Positions 1-11,759 of a DNA stretch of 64,000 nt are shown here, piece by piece (position 1 is the first letter of the stretch; each line of letters starts with the position of its first letter). This DNA comes from Charina bottae (taxonomy: Eukaryota > Chordata > Lepidosauria > Squamata > Charinaidae): positions 2,378,001 to 2,442,000 of the forward strand of contig JALMGJ010000014.1 in the NCBI GenBank assembly GCA_023362775.1, read 5' to 3'. The translations under genes and the position numbers were made by a program. Under the pieces are notes generated by a model, which did not search any database, was not told the DNA's origin, and saw nothing but the letters and a program-made list of their open reading frames with translations.

Positions 1-2003
1 CTGGTTCTAGCATTTTTTTAAAAAAAATGGTGTTCTCTAATGCAGTCACTGTCCAGGGTACAAAGAGGGAATTCAGGGAAGAGTAGGGAGTTGAAAATCA
101 TTGCTCACTAAGAAGAACCTTGATGCTTCTCTCAAATTTGCAGAAAGCACCTGGGTGACCCTCAGTCTTCTGACGAATGTTCTATGTGCAGATGAGTCAA
201 AGCTGGAACTTTTCCTGCTATATGGGTGTCATTATGTCTGATGGACACAGAGAGTTGTATTCCACAATAACAGCCTCATACCAGTTGGTGTAGGTAATGT
301 CATGGATTGTTGCCTCCAGTCCCTGGATGTCTAGCCATCATTGACAGAAGCATATCAGGCCAACTGTCTGTTAACTGAAGTTAAAACACGAATAGGTCAC
401 GCAGCAAGACAATAATCCAACACATGCAATCAGGGCTACAGGAAAATGAATTCAGAACAAATTTCAGGTTTTTGGAAAGTCGAAGTCCATTAAAATGTGG
501 CAAGGCAGTTCATCATGAAAGAATGGGCCAAAATTCCTACACAGTGATGTGAGAGACTGTTCACCAATTAGGGGAAGCGTTTGGTTACAGTTCTTGTAGC
601 TAAAGGTGGCACAACCAGTTACTGAATCTATCTTTTGAAATGGCTGAGGGCGGGTCATCAGAATGGGGACTAGGGAATGCCCTGCAATATTGGGATAAGT
701 AAGATGGGAGTGTCTCTGGGATTCTCTTAAGAACTGTAAAATCCATGTAGCTTGGCTGCACTCTTGTTGGTTTTGCAAATCTTCAGTCTGCTGCTTAATA
801 ACCACCTCAGCTTTTTCTGGGGAAAGGCCATAGGAGAGTAATATTCTTGTGATGTTCTGCTACCAGGTAGATCTATACCTATCAGATGTTATTAACAGAA
901 GCAGCCCTGTTAGAATCCAGTTAAATAAAAATGCTTGCCAGAGTTTGGCTTCTGTTCTTAGAAAGCTGGCTTCTAGCCTCAAGCCTTCACATAGGATGTA
1001 TTTCTAATCGCCCTTCTTTGTAAGGACCCAAGTTGGAGAAAGGGCTTAATTAGGCTCCATAGAGAAGTTGTGTAATTGATTTTCCAGCAAATAGTGTAAT
1101 AGATGCTGTAATAAAACCCCTGACCTGTGAGAGGTGAAGTGTTAGAATTGCTGCTGCATTCCTTTGGGCTAAGACAAAGGGATACCTAACTTCGGCTATT
1201 TGGTTTCTAGAGGATTAAAAAATCGCTCTTAGATACTTGAAGCACTTAATATATATCAGTAGCATCCACATGAAGCTCTGATATTGTTCAGTGACAAAAA
1301 TACACAAAAATTCAGAAAATCTGAAATGGGGGGGATTAACTTTTTCATAGAACTTTATATAAGTAGAAGTGACTGTATGCCTAACCATCTCTTCTGACTC
1401 CTTCCTGCTCACCTGCTCGACAATCCCTGATACAAAATGGCCTGCATCAGCCATGACACCTGGGCTAGGGTTTACTCTGTACACATTAAGAGTCACACAT
1501 GACAAAAGAAGTGTATTGAGGGAATATATAGCCACATAACATATTCACAGTTATTTAGGAAACCAGGATTTAAGAAACCAGGATTATTAAACCTGAGTTA
1601 ATTGGTTGAATGGTTAGTACATGGCTGCATTTCTGTGTGCAATTATTTCTTATAACTCATAAGACTACATTCTTGAGTGATTGGGTGACTGGAGGTAACA
1701 GGTTGCATGGCATTTCTTATCATGTCCTTACCTGCATATTATGCCCAATGGATAAGAACTAGTTCAGAGCACACTTTATAAAACAGGCTGAACACACTGA
1801 CTGTTGGAAAAGTTGATTGTGGAAAAGAGAAATTCTGTTCTATCAATTCAAGCTGTACAACTGAAGTCCATTCTAAGCTCATGTAGTTTCTGTGGCAAGT
1901 ACTTTTTTCCTACTCAGCCCTATCTGAAATACAAAGCTGAATCCTAGTAAAACAAAATAAGACAGACGTTCTATCAGATTTAACTTGCTCTTTGTTTCTC
2001 CAG
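1..2003. other. ARHGEF11: Upstream intron of ARHGEF11
   Basis: No exon that I can place in the ARHGEF11 frame. An antisense open stretch of 113 codons (464-805) is present but resembles nothing I can name. The rest is ordinary AT-rich sequence. Confidence 0.5.
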
Positions 2004-2091
2004 ATAATAAAGCGTTCTTTGTCATTTCCATGTCGGAAAATGGAGCACAGATCTATGAACTGGTGGCACAGACAGTTTCTGAAAAGACGGT
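2004..2091 (+). CDS. ARHGEF11: ARHGEF11 exon: PH domain, C-terminal half
   Basis: An acceptor with a pyrimidine tract ends in CAG at 2001-2003 and the donor is gtaagt at 2092. The exon opens with two bases of a codon split by the intron and reads DNKAFFVISMSENGAQIYEL and on to SEKT. This is the last beta strands and start of the C-terminal helix of the PH domain that follows the DH domain in RGS-type RhoGEFs. It ends with GT, the first two bases of the valine codon completed in the next exon. Confidence 0.93.
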
Positions 2092-5000
2092 GTAAGTAGG
2101 CTTGGGCAGTCTCCGCAAATGTAGAGTATTTATCACTTCTTAAGGAGGGAAATAAATCTTGTGTTCCATATCTGTGAAGTAGCTTCCTGCTAAAAGTTGT
2201 AGGGTTCCTTGTAGAGTTCCATGAGGACTTTTCCTCCCATTATGGTATATAAGGTCATCCTTCTCTTCTCTGATAAAAATGGAACATAGATTAGAGGAGC
2301 TTTAACTAAGAAACAAAATTGAGGTCCATGTAGTATCCCATGTTTAGAGCCAACCTGGATTAATAACTTATTAGTCAACAGCAGGGCAAAACATTGGACA
2401 GTTTGTGTTTTTGCTGTCCTTTGAGAAGCAGTACAGAAAGGTTTTTCTTGCCCTGTATTCTGCTAAGATTCTCAACTAGTTCAAGAAGCGCACACAAGTA
2501 TGAAAATTAGGGATATGCCACTATTCAGATCCAAGCAGAAAAGGCACTTCAGAGGGATGTAGGCACACTCGCTACACAGAGACTGTACGAGGACCATGCA
2601 TACATAGAAAAAGGCCCAATGTCTTAAAGGAAGCACTGATGGGAGTACTGCTTGTGACCACCTCTCCAAAACGCCACTTTTCCCCCCTGGATCTGAATAT
2701 CTGCATACCTCTAATGAAAATCCAGACAACAGTTTTGTTCATGTCTCTGTAACTCTGTATATAATTGATGGGAATTGGTGGGGATAGCAGCTGCTTATGC
2801 ACATGCCTGTCCATTCAGCTATTGCAACCCAGAGAGTAGACGTTTAGCCCAGTGAGAAGGAGACCAAAGTGGGGGGCAGAGAAGAAGATGTATTTTGGTA
2901 GAATACTATTTCTTTATCTTTGCATTGTTATAGATGGCAGGACCTCATAGTACGGATGGCAGGGACAGTCAAAGTTGGAAGAGGCAGAAATGTAATTCCA
3001 TTGCCACAATCAGGACCCTGCGAGTAAGTTTGAAAAAATACACATGTGTGAGCATATAAATAATAGAGGTTTTGGTTTGTTTTTCATTCAATATATCCTG
3101 TAACTAAACAGGATCTTCCTTTTAAAAAGACACGAGTTATGAGTAAGGATGCCAGAACTGCATGTGGTTGATTTGTCTTCCTTCTTTGACTGGCAGGGAA
3201 GATCATGAGGAAGAAGATGACCAGCATAAATTGAAGGAAGAACAAACTACCCCAGATAGCAGCAAGCAAAGTCCAGGTAAAAGCTAAGTGCGATTTTAAC
3301 GCACGGTTGCTTATGCTGGATAGCTTCTAGGTGATTGAAGGCTTTCTTGATTGAAATGAACCTTTCTGGAAAATTACCTTAGACAGGGTATGATACAAAA
3401 TTCTGCAGATGTGTTCCACTTCTTTCTTCCAGATACTCAGTAGCCGAAGGTACATTAATCGTTTTTTGTATTCTGTTTGGCAGACGTTCCCCACCTCCAA
3501 AGATTTGGAAGCTCATAAATGTTTAGCTGTCTAACAATAAGTTCTGCAGTTTGAGCTGTCCCTCCAAAAGAAGATATAAGAGCTAAGAGTCGGAGAATGT
3601 TATGTCTTTGTTCATGTTTATGCTTTTTTTTTAACTCTTGCCTTCGTTTTGGCATTTGGTTTGTTTGTTAGATAAAGATCTGGGGCTGGAATCTCCTCTG
3701 GTGGTGAAGACTCAGTCTCCTTCAGTAGCCCTGTCTGAGAAGTCAGAAGAGGAAGAACTCCTGGAAGCCAACAAGCAATTTGGAGAAAAACTATCAGCAG
3801 ACTTGCTGATCAAAGGATCACCTGAACACTACAGCCAAATAAGCCCAGAGCTCTCATTCCAAGCTTCAGAAAATCGATGGGCATTGGATGCACTAAGAAA
3901 CTGTAAGTAATTGAAAGTACATGGATCTTAAAGGCCTAGGTGAGAAAGTCTGATGGATTTAGAGGTATCTATTGCTCCTTGAACAAATGAAGATAATCTG
4001 CCTTTCAAACATTGTGTAAAAGAAAATCAGACATACTAGGCCAATACTTAGGGATGGCGCTGACTGCTCCCTAAAACTAGGTTTGTTGCATACATCATTC
4101 AATTAAATTTTCATAGACCCAGTGCTGATCTCTAAGGTACAGTTATAAGTGTTTTTGTAAAATGCATGTTAAGGTGATATAATTCTTCAGTTCCAGTTCA
4201 GACTATGATATCTTATATGCCACTCTAATTGCTGGTAAAATATTTGTCCCATACAACTGGGGATTGTGACTTAAGAACATGAGGTTGATCTATCCCAATC
4301 TGCTGTCTTAATAGCATTAAGACCAAACACGCCAGAAGTTTGTTCCCACGGTGGTCACCAGAGGTCCCTAAGGAATCCCATTGGCATCATGAGGGCACAA
4401 TACAGCCTTCTCACTGTGTTCTCAGGCAATTGATATTGGGAGACTTACTGATTCTATAAGTAGTATATAGCCATCCTGATTAGCTACATCTTTGATGCAT
4501 TTATCAAATTTCTTAAAGTCATCCAGTGGCCATCAATACACCGTTTGACAGTGAACCACCTTCCAACTCTCTAGGCTGTAGGAAGTGTTGAGTTGCAAGA
4601 GGATGAGCCAGTTACTCTTCCATTCCTTAGGCAGATGACTGTATTCCAATAATAATGCCAGCGTTGAGCTTATTGTCTTCCGCTTTGGCTTAACGTTCCC
4701 TAAACTAAGTGAAAGATGACTTGGACTGTAACTCCTAACTTCTCTGACCCCTGGCCATTCTGTTGAAGGCTGTTGGCAGTTAGTGCCAGGTTGGAGAAAT
4801 CTGACTTCTGTCTTCCAGCTTGTCAGGCAAGGCACTGAGAGTTAGTAGCTCCTTCCCAAGGCTTTGGGCTCCTGCATCTTGACTGATGCATTCAAGAAGA
4901 GAGAATACTTACTTGCCAGGACCTTACTATGATGCTCTCCCATTTCCTTTCAGTGGGCTTATTGAAGAAATTACTGATGCAGCAGCTTGGTATGTCTGAA

Positions 5001-8000
5001 CAAGAGTCCCTTGAAGACTGGCGGCACTTTTCTGACCATAGGAGAGTTCTGCCAGGCGCCCCTGAGGAGAACATTGTCCAGAGAGGACTTCAGTACTCAG
5101 ATAATGACGACAATGCCCTGTCTGGGCTTCGAAGGACACCCACTGGCACGAAAAGAAATGATTTTGAACTTAGTTGTGGTACATGGTCTTCAAGTGAATT
5201 GGTATCACCAGGGGACCCTGTGTTGAATAGCAGTCAGTTGATGGACCCCTTGAGCACAAACCCAGAGCCCCCAACCAAGGAACTGGAAGGAGGAACAAGT
5301 GCTGCTGATGATGGTGGGGAGCACTTTTTTGATGCCCAGGAAGCCCACAGTGATGAGAACCAATCGGAAGGTGAAGTGGGAGACGGAAAGGAGGTAGAAG
5401 AGGTGCAGCTGCGGATCTCAGGTGAGTCAATCCATCAATGTACAAGTCTGAAAGGAGTTATAAAGCTCCTGGATGCTGTTGGGAAGGATTAGAGTGCTTC
5501 TGAGCCATAGCAAGACCTAGAGTATATGCTAATGCTGAAGTCTATCATGAAGCATGTTCCCAGTAGTGAAAGAGTATCTCTGAATATGTGTGAAATGCAT
5601 TGGGAGAGAAATAAGTAGTAGAATTTGGAGGTATGGGGTCAGGCTTCCAGCCTTTGGCCATCTCATCAGGTTTGGGCCTTTCCTCCCTGCCCTGCCCTGC
5701 CCTGCCTTTTTGGAGCAATAAAAGACTGATTAAACCCAATTGGACTCCCCTTCTCCCCTACCGAAATCCCACCAGGATTGTCACTTCCCCTACATGTCGC
5801 ATGCTTTTAAGAAACAGCATGTTTTTTCACCTAACATAAGTGGTCCCTCTCTCTAGCAGCTCCCTTCTTCTTTCTTCCAGAGAAACAGTAAGGGCAAAGC
5901 ATGGTGGGAGCTAGTTGGCAGTTGTACAGCTTCATAACAGAGCAACAGAACTGTTGAAAAAGGAAGTTTGCGTGAGGCATACAGATTGGGGTGTATGCTC
6001 ACCCAAGCCGTTTCCTTGCTGGAGCCGTTCATCAACGGGAGCATTAATGTTGTTCTCTTCTCAGGAAATTATTTGATCCTTGATGGATATGGCACAGTAC
6101 AGGAGAGCTCCACCGATGAGGAGGTAACTTCTCTAGTTCTACAGTGCACTGCAGACAAAAGCACAATGGACTCTGCCCACCAACAACCCTTGTCTCGGGA
6201 TGCCCAGCCAATTACAGCAAGCTCGCCATTTGCAGAGGAATTGCTGGCCTCCCACTGGGAAGCTGCAAAGGAACCCTGCTCAGATGCGCTCAGGGCTTCC
6301 TTCTCTGCCGAGTCGCGTGCCCTGATGATGCGCTACATCCAGAACATCGAGGCCAGCCTTCAGCATCTGAAGGTAGAGTGCGTTCTCATCTAAATGGATT
6401 ATCTTTGGGATCTATATCTTTTTTTAAAAACGGATAGAGTTTAAGGGATTGGAGATAAAGAGGCTTGCTGGGAGTGAGTCATGCTAAGGGGTACATGTGT
6501 GTTCATCTTCTTGACTGATTTTCACAGTATCTTTTCAAAGTAATGCTCAGTTCTGTACTATAAATCCTAAGAGCAGGAGAATCAGACGTTCTCCAGAATA
6601 TATATAATTATGTCTGTGCCTTTACTCACTGGGTTGCTGAAGATTTAAAGATTTGCTCTAGTTTTCAGAGACAGAGAAATGAAAAATGAAAACCTTGGAA
6701 TAACCCTGGAGGAAGACAAGCTTTCACGTCTGGGGAATGTGAATGGATGTTAGGAATGACTTTAGGGTCAAGCACTGTATTGTAAAGTATCCTTATAAAG
6801 CTTGTAACAGCTGAAATCAGTGCTGATTTATTGAAGCCAAGGCGTTGAAACTTCCTAAAGCCAAAATTAAACAAGAACCTGTTCAAGTCTTAGAGGATCA
6901 AAAGAGAAGAGTCAATATTTTATTTAGAGGAATCCAGCAGAGCCAAAAGTCACTACAGTACTAAGATCAGAGGGAAGGAATTGAGGAGAGCATGGTGTCC
7001 GAAATGGAAGGGTTAGTTGCTACCTTACCAACAGATTCTTGCCTAACTTTGGCTTTAAGAATTTTTGTCTTTCTGGATCCAGTAAATCCAAACTAATCTC
7101 ATCTCTGGACTTCTCTCCTTTTTATGGAAGCAGTACTTATCCCCAATGTGTACGTTAATGTGTACGTTAACTGATAGCCTTCTTTTCGATCTTTTAACAA
7201 TCTGAGAACCCAAAGAGCAGAGCTTTCCAAACTTTTCATGTTGGTGACACACTTTTTAGACATGCATCATTTCGCGACACACTCTTACAGCAGGGCACAA
7301 GGCAGGCACTAGGACCTGCGCGGAACAGCAGCTGCGACACACCCAGACACTGCAGCCGACACACTAACGTGTCCTGACACACAGTTTGGAAAGCTTTGCC
7401 AAAGAGAATTGAAAACCATGTGCCACTCTATGAAACATAAAATTACTGTATATAAAAAGTGTTTATTCTCACTGAATAAGCTTGGAAAAATCATTCCAAG
7501 ATAGTGGTCAGTGATGAGGCCATTAGCCTTGGCTTCACCAGCTTGGGCATAGTTTCCTGCTATGCTGCAGATCAGTGTGACTGAACCATTCATTGGTGGT
7601 CTTTTCTAGGCACCAACCTCACAAGTTGGTTGGGGTGCAGTTTATGCAAACAAGGCAAAAGCCGAAGCGGAGATCAGTCCATGAACAGATGATCTGGGAT
7701 TTAGACCAGTCTTCTAGATGAAGAGGGAGAGGACTATTGGCTTGAATGTCTTTGCTGCAACAAGATGCTAGGAAGTGCACAGTTTCATGGCTGCAGCAGA
7801 AAATGCACAGTAGCTGATTAAGAAGGAGATCTAAACGTGGACAGGCCACTGCAAATGAGTAACAAATTATGCAGTGGGGAAGATGATCCCTATAAAGATG
7901 ACCCCTATAAAGATGACCCCTATAATGATAATCCCATGCTCCCTTCGAAGGAATCCTGTATTTACTTCTGCCAAACCTCCAAGATGATTGCCATATCTAG

Positions 8001-11000
8001 AAGAAAAATAGCAGAAAGGAACTGGATCTATTCTCTCCTCAGCACTGGAAGTCCCAGTGATGGCTTGAGAATGGAACACAGGGTTTGTTTCAGAACTTAG
8101 TCAGCCAGTGCCAGACAGATTAAGTTGGCTACTTCCCTGTAAGGGGGCATGGCTCAAGCGTATATGATGGATTGTGTCTTTCAGGAAGTGGAGGAAAACT
8201 ACACCACTCTTCTTCAGCAAAGGCTGGCTGGCTCCATCACCACAGATGAGCATTCGGGTATGTTTGTCCATTTCCTCTGATAGCTTCTAAATAGGGATGT
8301 AATGTGTTAATAATTTGCAGGCTTTAGCTCCAAGGGAAGCTACTCTGTGGTGCTTGTTGAATTCTTCAGTTTTCATGACACTTCCAGAATTTTTTTTAAA
8401 CTGGTTACAAAACATTATTAATCAGTGCCTAGGTCTGCTGATTGTGCATTTCTGGCCTTGCATCCTCTCTGCTCAGCATTTTCCCTTTTGCTAATGTGTA
8501 CTAGTGTCTCTGTCTAAACAAAGATGCACAATCCAGGGCTCCCCGAAGTCATGGTTGCCACATTTTTATATTGTACATTATTAAGTACATTGAGTCAGGG
8601 ATAAACATGGTGGCAATATTTAATCTTATTTGAATGTTAATGAAACAAAATTAAATTTAGTTTGTGGAGAGAAGTCCTTGACATGCCACCAAAGGCCAAG
8701 TGTATTCCCTCAGCCCAGAAAAGGCTGCACACCCCTTAATTAAAGGAATAAATGCATCTAAAGAGCCAATTGGGGGCGGAAACTGAAGGTGGTTCCAAAA
8801 TCATTTCCAGGTTCAGAATTTTGACACAAGTTTGGAAATCAGTAAAAATGGGCAACAGATGGTATTTTCTGGTAATTGACAGCCTTCTGGGTTAGATTTG
8901 TGTCTGCTCTTCCACATGATCCATGTAGCCTACAACTCCTGCTTATTTTGGTCAGAAATCTCTGAGAATTCTGCCCCATCTTCATATAAACGTTAATTAA
9001 ATTGCAGTGACTAAAAAGATGAGAAAGTCACAGTTGTCACATCCTTTTTCATGAAACTACTATGAGTGAAAATGTGGAAAGAAATCATATTTCTGTACAC
9101 ATTTAATAATTTAGTAAAACCCTAGCAAAACTCTAACTCTGAATAAGCAATTAGAGCATTTTGTACACTTGTGATAGAGACGAGCAAGGGAATACTTTTC
9201 TGTCACATATTATGCTAAGCCGTGCTCTACTGAATAGGCTACAAATGACAGTATATTGAGCCACAAATCCATGGCTTACAAACCAAAGTGGCCGGGTTTA
9301 TATGTTGTACTAAGCCAAAATCAAATCACATGATAGCCTCATGCAGTGTACAGACCCATACACACAGGCAGTGATTGCCACTTGGTAGCGGTGTACACAT
9401 TATATAATCCCTTTCAGCCACCCGACATCTCTGAACTCCTTGGTGGTCCTTGGCTCCTTTACAGCACTTTTTTCTGGTTCTGTTTCTGTCCTCAGATAAA
9501 AGTTAATCACACTTCTTGCAAATGGCTGGAGATTGGATGGAACCTTCTGCCCTGAGTCAGCCTCTGCTAGCCTCAGCCGGCCTCTGCCTGGACTCCCTTG
9601 GCCCTGGGCCTCTTTCTTTGGACCCTTCAAGTGTGAGGGGGCTCCACGTAGTGGGAAAGTGGGCAGTTTCCTTTGAGGTGTCTGCACTAGCCTTTCAGGG
9701 AGAGGGGGTGGTTTTGTTCCCCTCCTCTTGCTACCAGAAATTCTTTTTTATTCCAAACAGAGGAAAAAGAGGAACAGAAAGAAGAAACCAAATGTATAAA
9801 GTTCTGGGTGTAGGATATAAAAATGTATCTCGACATTAAAAAAAATCAATGTATTTATTTGACTTCATTCCGTGTACTGAAAGCACACTTTAATTTGTAT
9901 TTTATTTTGCTTTAAAAAAAATAATAGTGCCAGTTTGCTAGGTCCCCAGCATCTTTCTTCTCCTGGACCCTTATTCTGAACTGAGTTGTGCGTGAGTGTG
10001 TCTTGATTTCCCCCCGGATTCTGCCAACAACCAGTCTGTTCCTCAGAAAAGTTGTTAGTGGAACAAAATCTAGCAGCATGCTGATGGGCTTTCTTCTCAT
10101 GCAATTCTTTGTGCACTATGTAGCCAGGGAAGGATTTGAAACTGGCTACCAAATTTCTCTTTGGGAATGCCTTTACTTCTCCTGTATTGAGTAAAAAGAG
10201 GAAAGGATTGGAATTTAGGAGATACATTCCCTGCCCGGGTACTGATTTGATTGTGACTTCCCTTTGAAAGCAACAGCTTGACATTTGTAGCTTTGGGGGG
10301 GGGGATTTTTTCCAGTTAAGGGCAAGCAATACATTTGTCAGAAATTCCTGAGGTCTCCATGTTTCTAATGAGCTGTCAGTAGTAACTGCTGCGGTAGTTA
10401 GCCACTGTTTTTTGAAGGTAGGGGCCAGAAATGTTCATTACCCAGAAGTGTGCCTTACTGACTGATGTGGGGTAGACCAAGCAAGACTTGGCTGCTTGGA
10501 ATAGTGCTATTTTGCCCTTTTTTATGCGAAGGTGCTCTGAAATCACACTAGTACATCTGCAGTAGAAGAATCAGAGTAACAGACACCAACTCTGGTATAA
10601 TCTCAGTGGAATGCTGATATCCTGATGTTTTGGAGCAGGACCTTATCAAGCTTCCCAGCACTGATGTAGAACATTAGGCACTGGGTGGGTTGTCTATATT
10701 GCGTAGATAGTTTTTTCCATCAGGACAGATGACTCAGGATACTGTATGTCTGCACCAGCTATCCAGTTCTTGGGCCCTTTCTTCTTCCTGGCAAGCCAGA
10801 TCTAAATGTGCCAAATTCTAGAAATCCCTTTAACGTTTTTTTTATTGATCATGCTGAATGCACTGTGAAGTGTCAAGAATCTTCCTTTTTTCTTATTTTC
10901 AGCATGAACGTCATATGATATGCTCCATTAATGCAGAGAAACATTATTCCTGTAGCCAGGAATCCATATCTGTTTCCACTTGCAGGAAAGAGTCAGGCTG

Positions 11001-11759
11001 AGCTGGAACTATTTTTTTTTTAATTTTCCCCCTTCCCCAATATTTCCAATCCATGTACTGGTGCATATTTAAGGGAGGAAACTTTCCAGTTGTCTGGGTC
11101 ACCAACCTCCTTCAGAGGCTGGAAGCCACCAAAACCTGAAAAGGGATTCCTTTCAGCTTCTCAGGGCCAGTCTGTCGGTTCTAATTTCTAAATTTCTCCA
11201 CCCTAAAATTCCAAGCAGTGTCCCAAATGGAAATTTATCTTAAGAAGACCAGACCCCTATCACAGATGGCCATGGTTTTAAAAGCATTTTCCCTGTTTTC
11301 CAAGAACTATTTTCCTTGGTCTCTGAACTGTGTCGTGCTTCCACTTCCCTTGCCGCAGTTCCACATCTGGGGAGCCATAGGAAGTCAGGCTCATCTGCAG
11401 ACCTTTCCCTAGCATAGGTAGGTTTGAAGGAGCCGGAAATCAGTAAATTTTTGGTGACACTTGGATGCCAGTCTCTTGAGAAATACTGTGGCAAGACCTG
11501 TGTCTGCTCTCGTACCTCTGCCATACGTTGCTTCCGCATCCGTAAAAGAGATTTGGGGTCAGGATGCCAGATGCAGAAGGGCCATCAGAAGGCTTGATTG
11601 ACCTCTCTAGAGGGTATAACTGCCTTCCCCCCCCCTTACTGGAGAGTAAAGCAGAGTACTGTGTTCTTGTCTCTTCGTATCGTATGTATGTGTTTTTTTT
11701 CAGGTTTGTCTAGGCCATCTATTACACCATCTCCTGTTAAGGGCATTATTTTGCGATAA
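2004..11759 (+). CDS. ARHGEF11: ARHGEF11 (PDZ-RhoGEF), C-terminal coding exons, 5'-partial gene
   Basis: ARHGEF11 encodes a Rho guanine-nucleotide exchange factor that links G-alpha-12/13 signalling to RhoA (family knowledge: PDZ, RGS-like, DH and PH domains, then a long acidic tail). Only the end of the PH domain and the tail lie in this window; the PDZ, RGS-like and DH parts must lie upstream. Seven exons with consensus AG/GT borders join in one frame to give about 446 codons. Diagnostic stretches that I recognise from vertebrate ARHGEF11 are IYELVAQTVSEKTVWQDLI (PH end), RWALDALRNLGLLK, GEHFFDAQEAHSDEN, GNYLILDGY and VQESSTDEEV. The frame is conserved through every junction, with no internal stops, so the gene looks intact. 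ARHGEF12 is the closest paralogue, but the tail motifs fit ARHGEF11 better. The terminal exon is the uncertain part and is listed separately. Confidence 0.93.
2934..3023 (+). CDS. ARHGEF11: ARHGEF11 exon: end of PH domain helix and linker
   Basis: The acceptor is tag at 2931-2933 and the donor gtaagt begins at 3024. It completes the split codon (V) and continues WQDLIVRMAGTVK, the amphipathic C-terminal PH helix with its invariant tryptophan. A short linker ending IPLPQSGPC follows. Confidence 0.93.
3197..3276 (+). CDS. ARHGEF11: ARHGEF11 exon: acidic linker
   Basis: The acceptor is cag at 3194-3196 and the donor gtaaaa is at 3277. It encodes a very acidic segment (EDHEEEDDQHKLKEEQ) and ends in SSKQSP with one base of the next codon. 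ARHGEF11 has an acidic linker containing KLKEEQ at the same place after the PH domain. Confidence 0.9.
3672..3902 (+). CDS. ARHGEF11: ARHGEF11 exon: C-terminal tail, first part
   Basis: The acceptor is gttag ending at 3671 and the donor gtaagt is at 3903. The split codon resolves to aspartate, giving DKDLGLESPLVVKTQSPS at the start and ENRWALDALRN at the end. Both ends match the conserved tail of PDZ-RhoGEF. The middle is serine- and glutamate-rich and probably disordered. Confidence 0.92.
4954..5421 (+). CDS. ARHGEF11: ARHGEF11 exon: large C-terminal tail exon
   Basis: The acceptor is tttcag (4951-4953) and the donor gtgagt is at 5422; the length is 468 bp. It starts GLLKKLLMQQLGMSEQ after the split leucine codon, and this helix-like segment is strongly conserved in the family. 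It then runs through a polar, low-complexity region to GEHFFDAQEAHSDENQSEG and ends LRIS with one base of a glycine codon. If translation ran past the donor it would end at a stop near 5490, so splicing at 5421/5422 is the better reading. Confidence 0.93.
6065..6372 (+). CDS. ARHGEF11: ARHGEF11 exon: penultimate region of the tail
   Basis: The acceptor is ttctcag ending at 6064 and the donor gtagag is at 6373. It reads GNYLILDGY, VQESSTDEEV, a variable polar stretch, and ends with the short helix YIQNIEASLQHLK. The start and end are conserved in ARHGEF11, and the middle is free to vary. Confidence 0.92.
7218..7398. mobile_element. hAT-like non-autonomous element with CAGAGCTTTCCAAACT ends
   Basis: Terminal inverted repeats CAGAGCTTTCCAAACT and AGTTTGGAAAGCTTTG are flanked by a perfect 8-bp duplication, ccaaagag (7210-7217 and 7399-7406), the hallmark size for hAT. 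It lies in the ARHGEF11 intron between exons 6065-6372 and 8185-8257. Two more copies are at 26820 and 54036. Confidence 0.85.
7882..7935. repeat. 15-bp tandem repeat, about 3.6 copies
   Basis: Units gatgatccctataaa, gatgacccctataaa and gatgacccctataat are followed by a partial fourth. The repeat is intronic in ARHGEF11. Confidence 0.85.
8185..8257 (+). CDS. ARHGEF11: ARHGEF11 exon: coiled C-terminal helix
   Basis: The acceptor is tttcag (8182-8184) and the donor is GGTATG with gt at 8258. The 73-bp exon reads EVEENYTTLLQQRLAGS and ends ITTDEHS plus one base. It matches the final conserved helix of the family, which carries the VEE and QRLAGS motifs. It therefore needs a downstream exon in the matching phase (two leading bases) to supply the stop codon. 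Confidence 0.9.
8258..11703 (+). other. ARHGEF11: Last intron of ARHGEF11 (if the 11704 exon is used)
   Basis: It holds the alternative exon candidate at 9761-9813 and otherwise unique-looking sequence with a G-run at about 10295. I see no named repeat. Confidence 0.4.
9761..9813 (+). CDS. ARHGEF11: Alternative candidate terminal exon of ARHGEF11
   Basis: An acceptor-like sequence (pyrimidine tract then aacag at 9756-9760) precedes a phase-compatible reading EEKEEQKEETKCIKFWV and a TAG stop at 9811-9813. The purine-rich, low-complexity peptide could arise by chance. No convincing poly(A) signal lies close downstream. It may be an alternative last exon or nothing. Confidence 0.22.
11704..11759 (+). 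CDS. ARHGEF11: Candidate terminal coding exon of ARHGEF11
   Basis: A long T-run followed by cag (11701-11703) is a strong acceptor. In the phase required by the previous exon the sequence reads GLSRPSITPSPVKGIILR and stops at TAA (11757-11759). It is followed by about 2 kb of repeat-free AT-rich sequence ending in a good poly(A) site, as a last exon should be. As I recall it, the mammalian protein ends in a different, shorter peptide, so either this lineage has a different C-terminus or the true last exon is elsewhere. The competing candidate is at 9761-9813. Confidence 0.42.
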
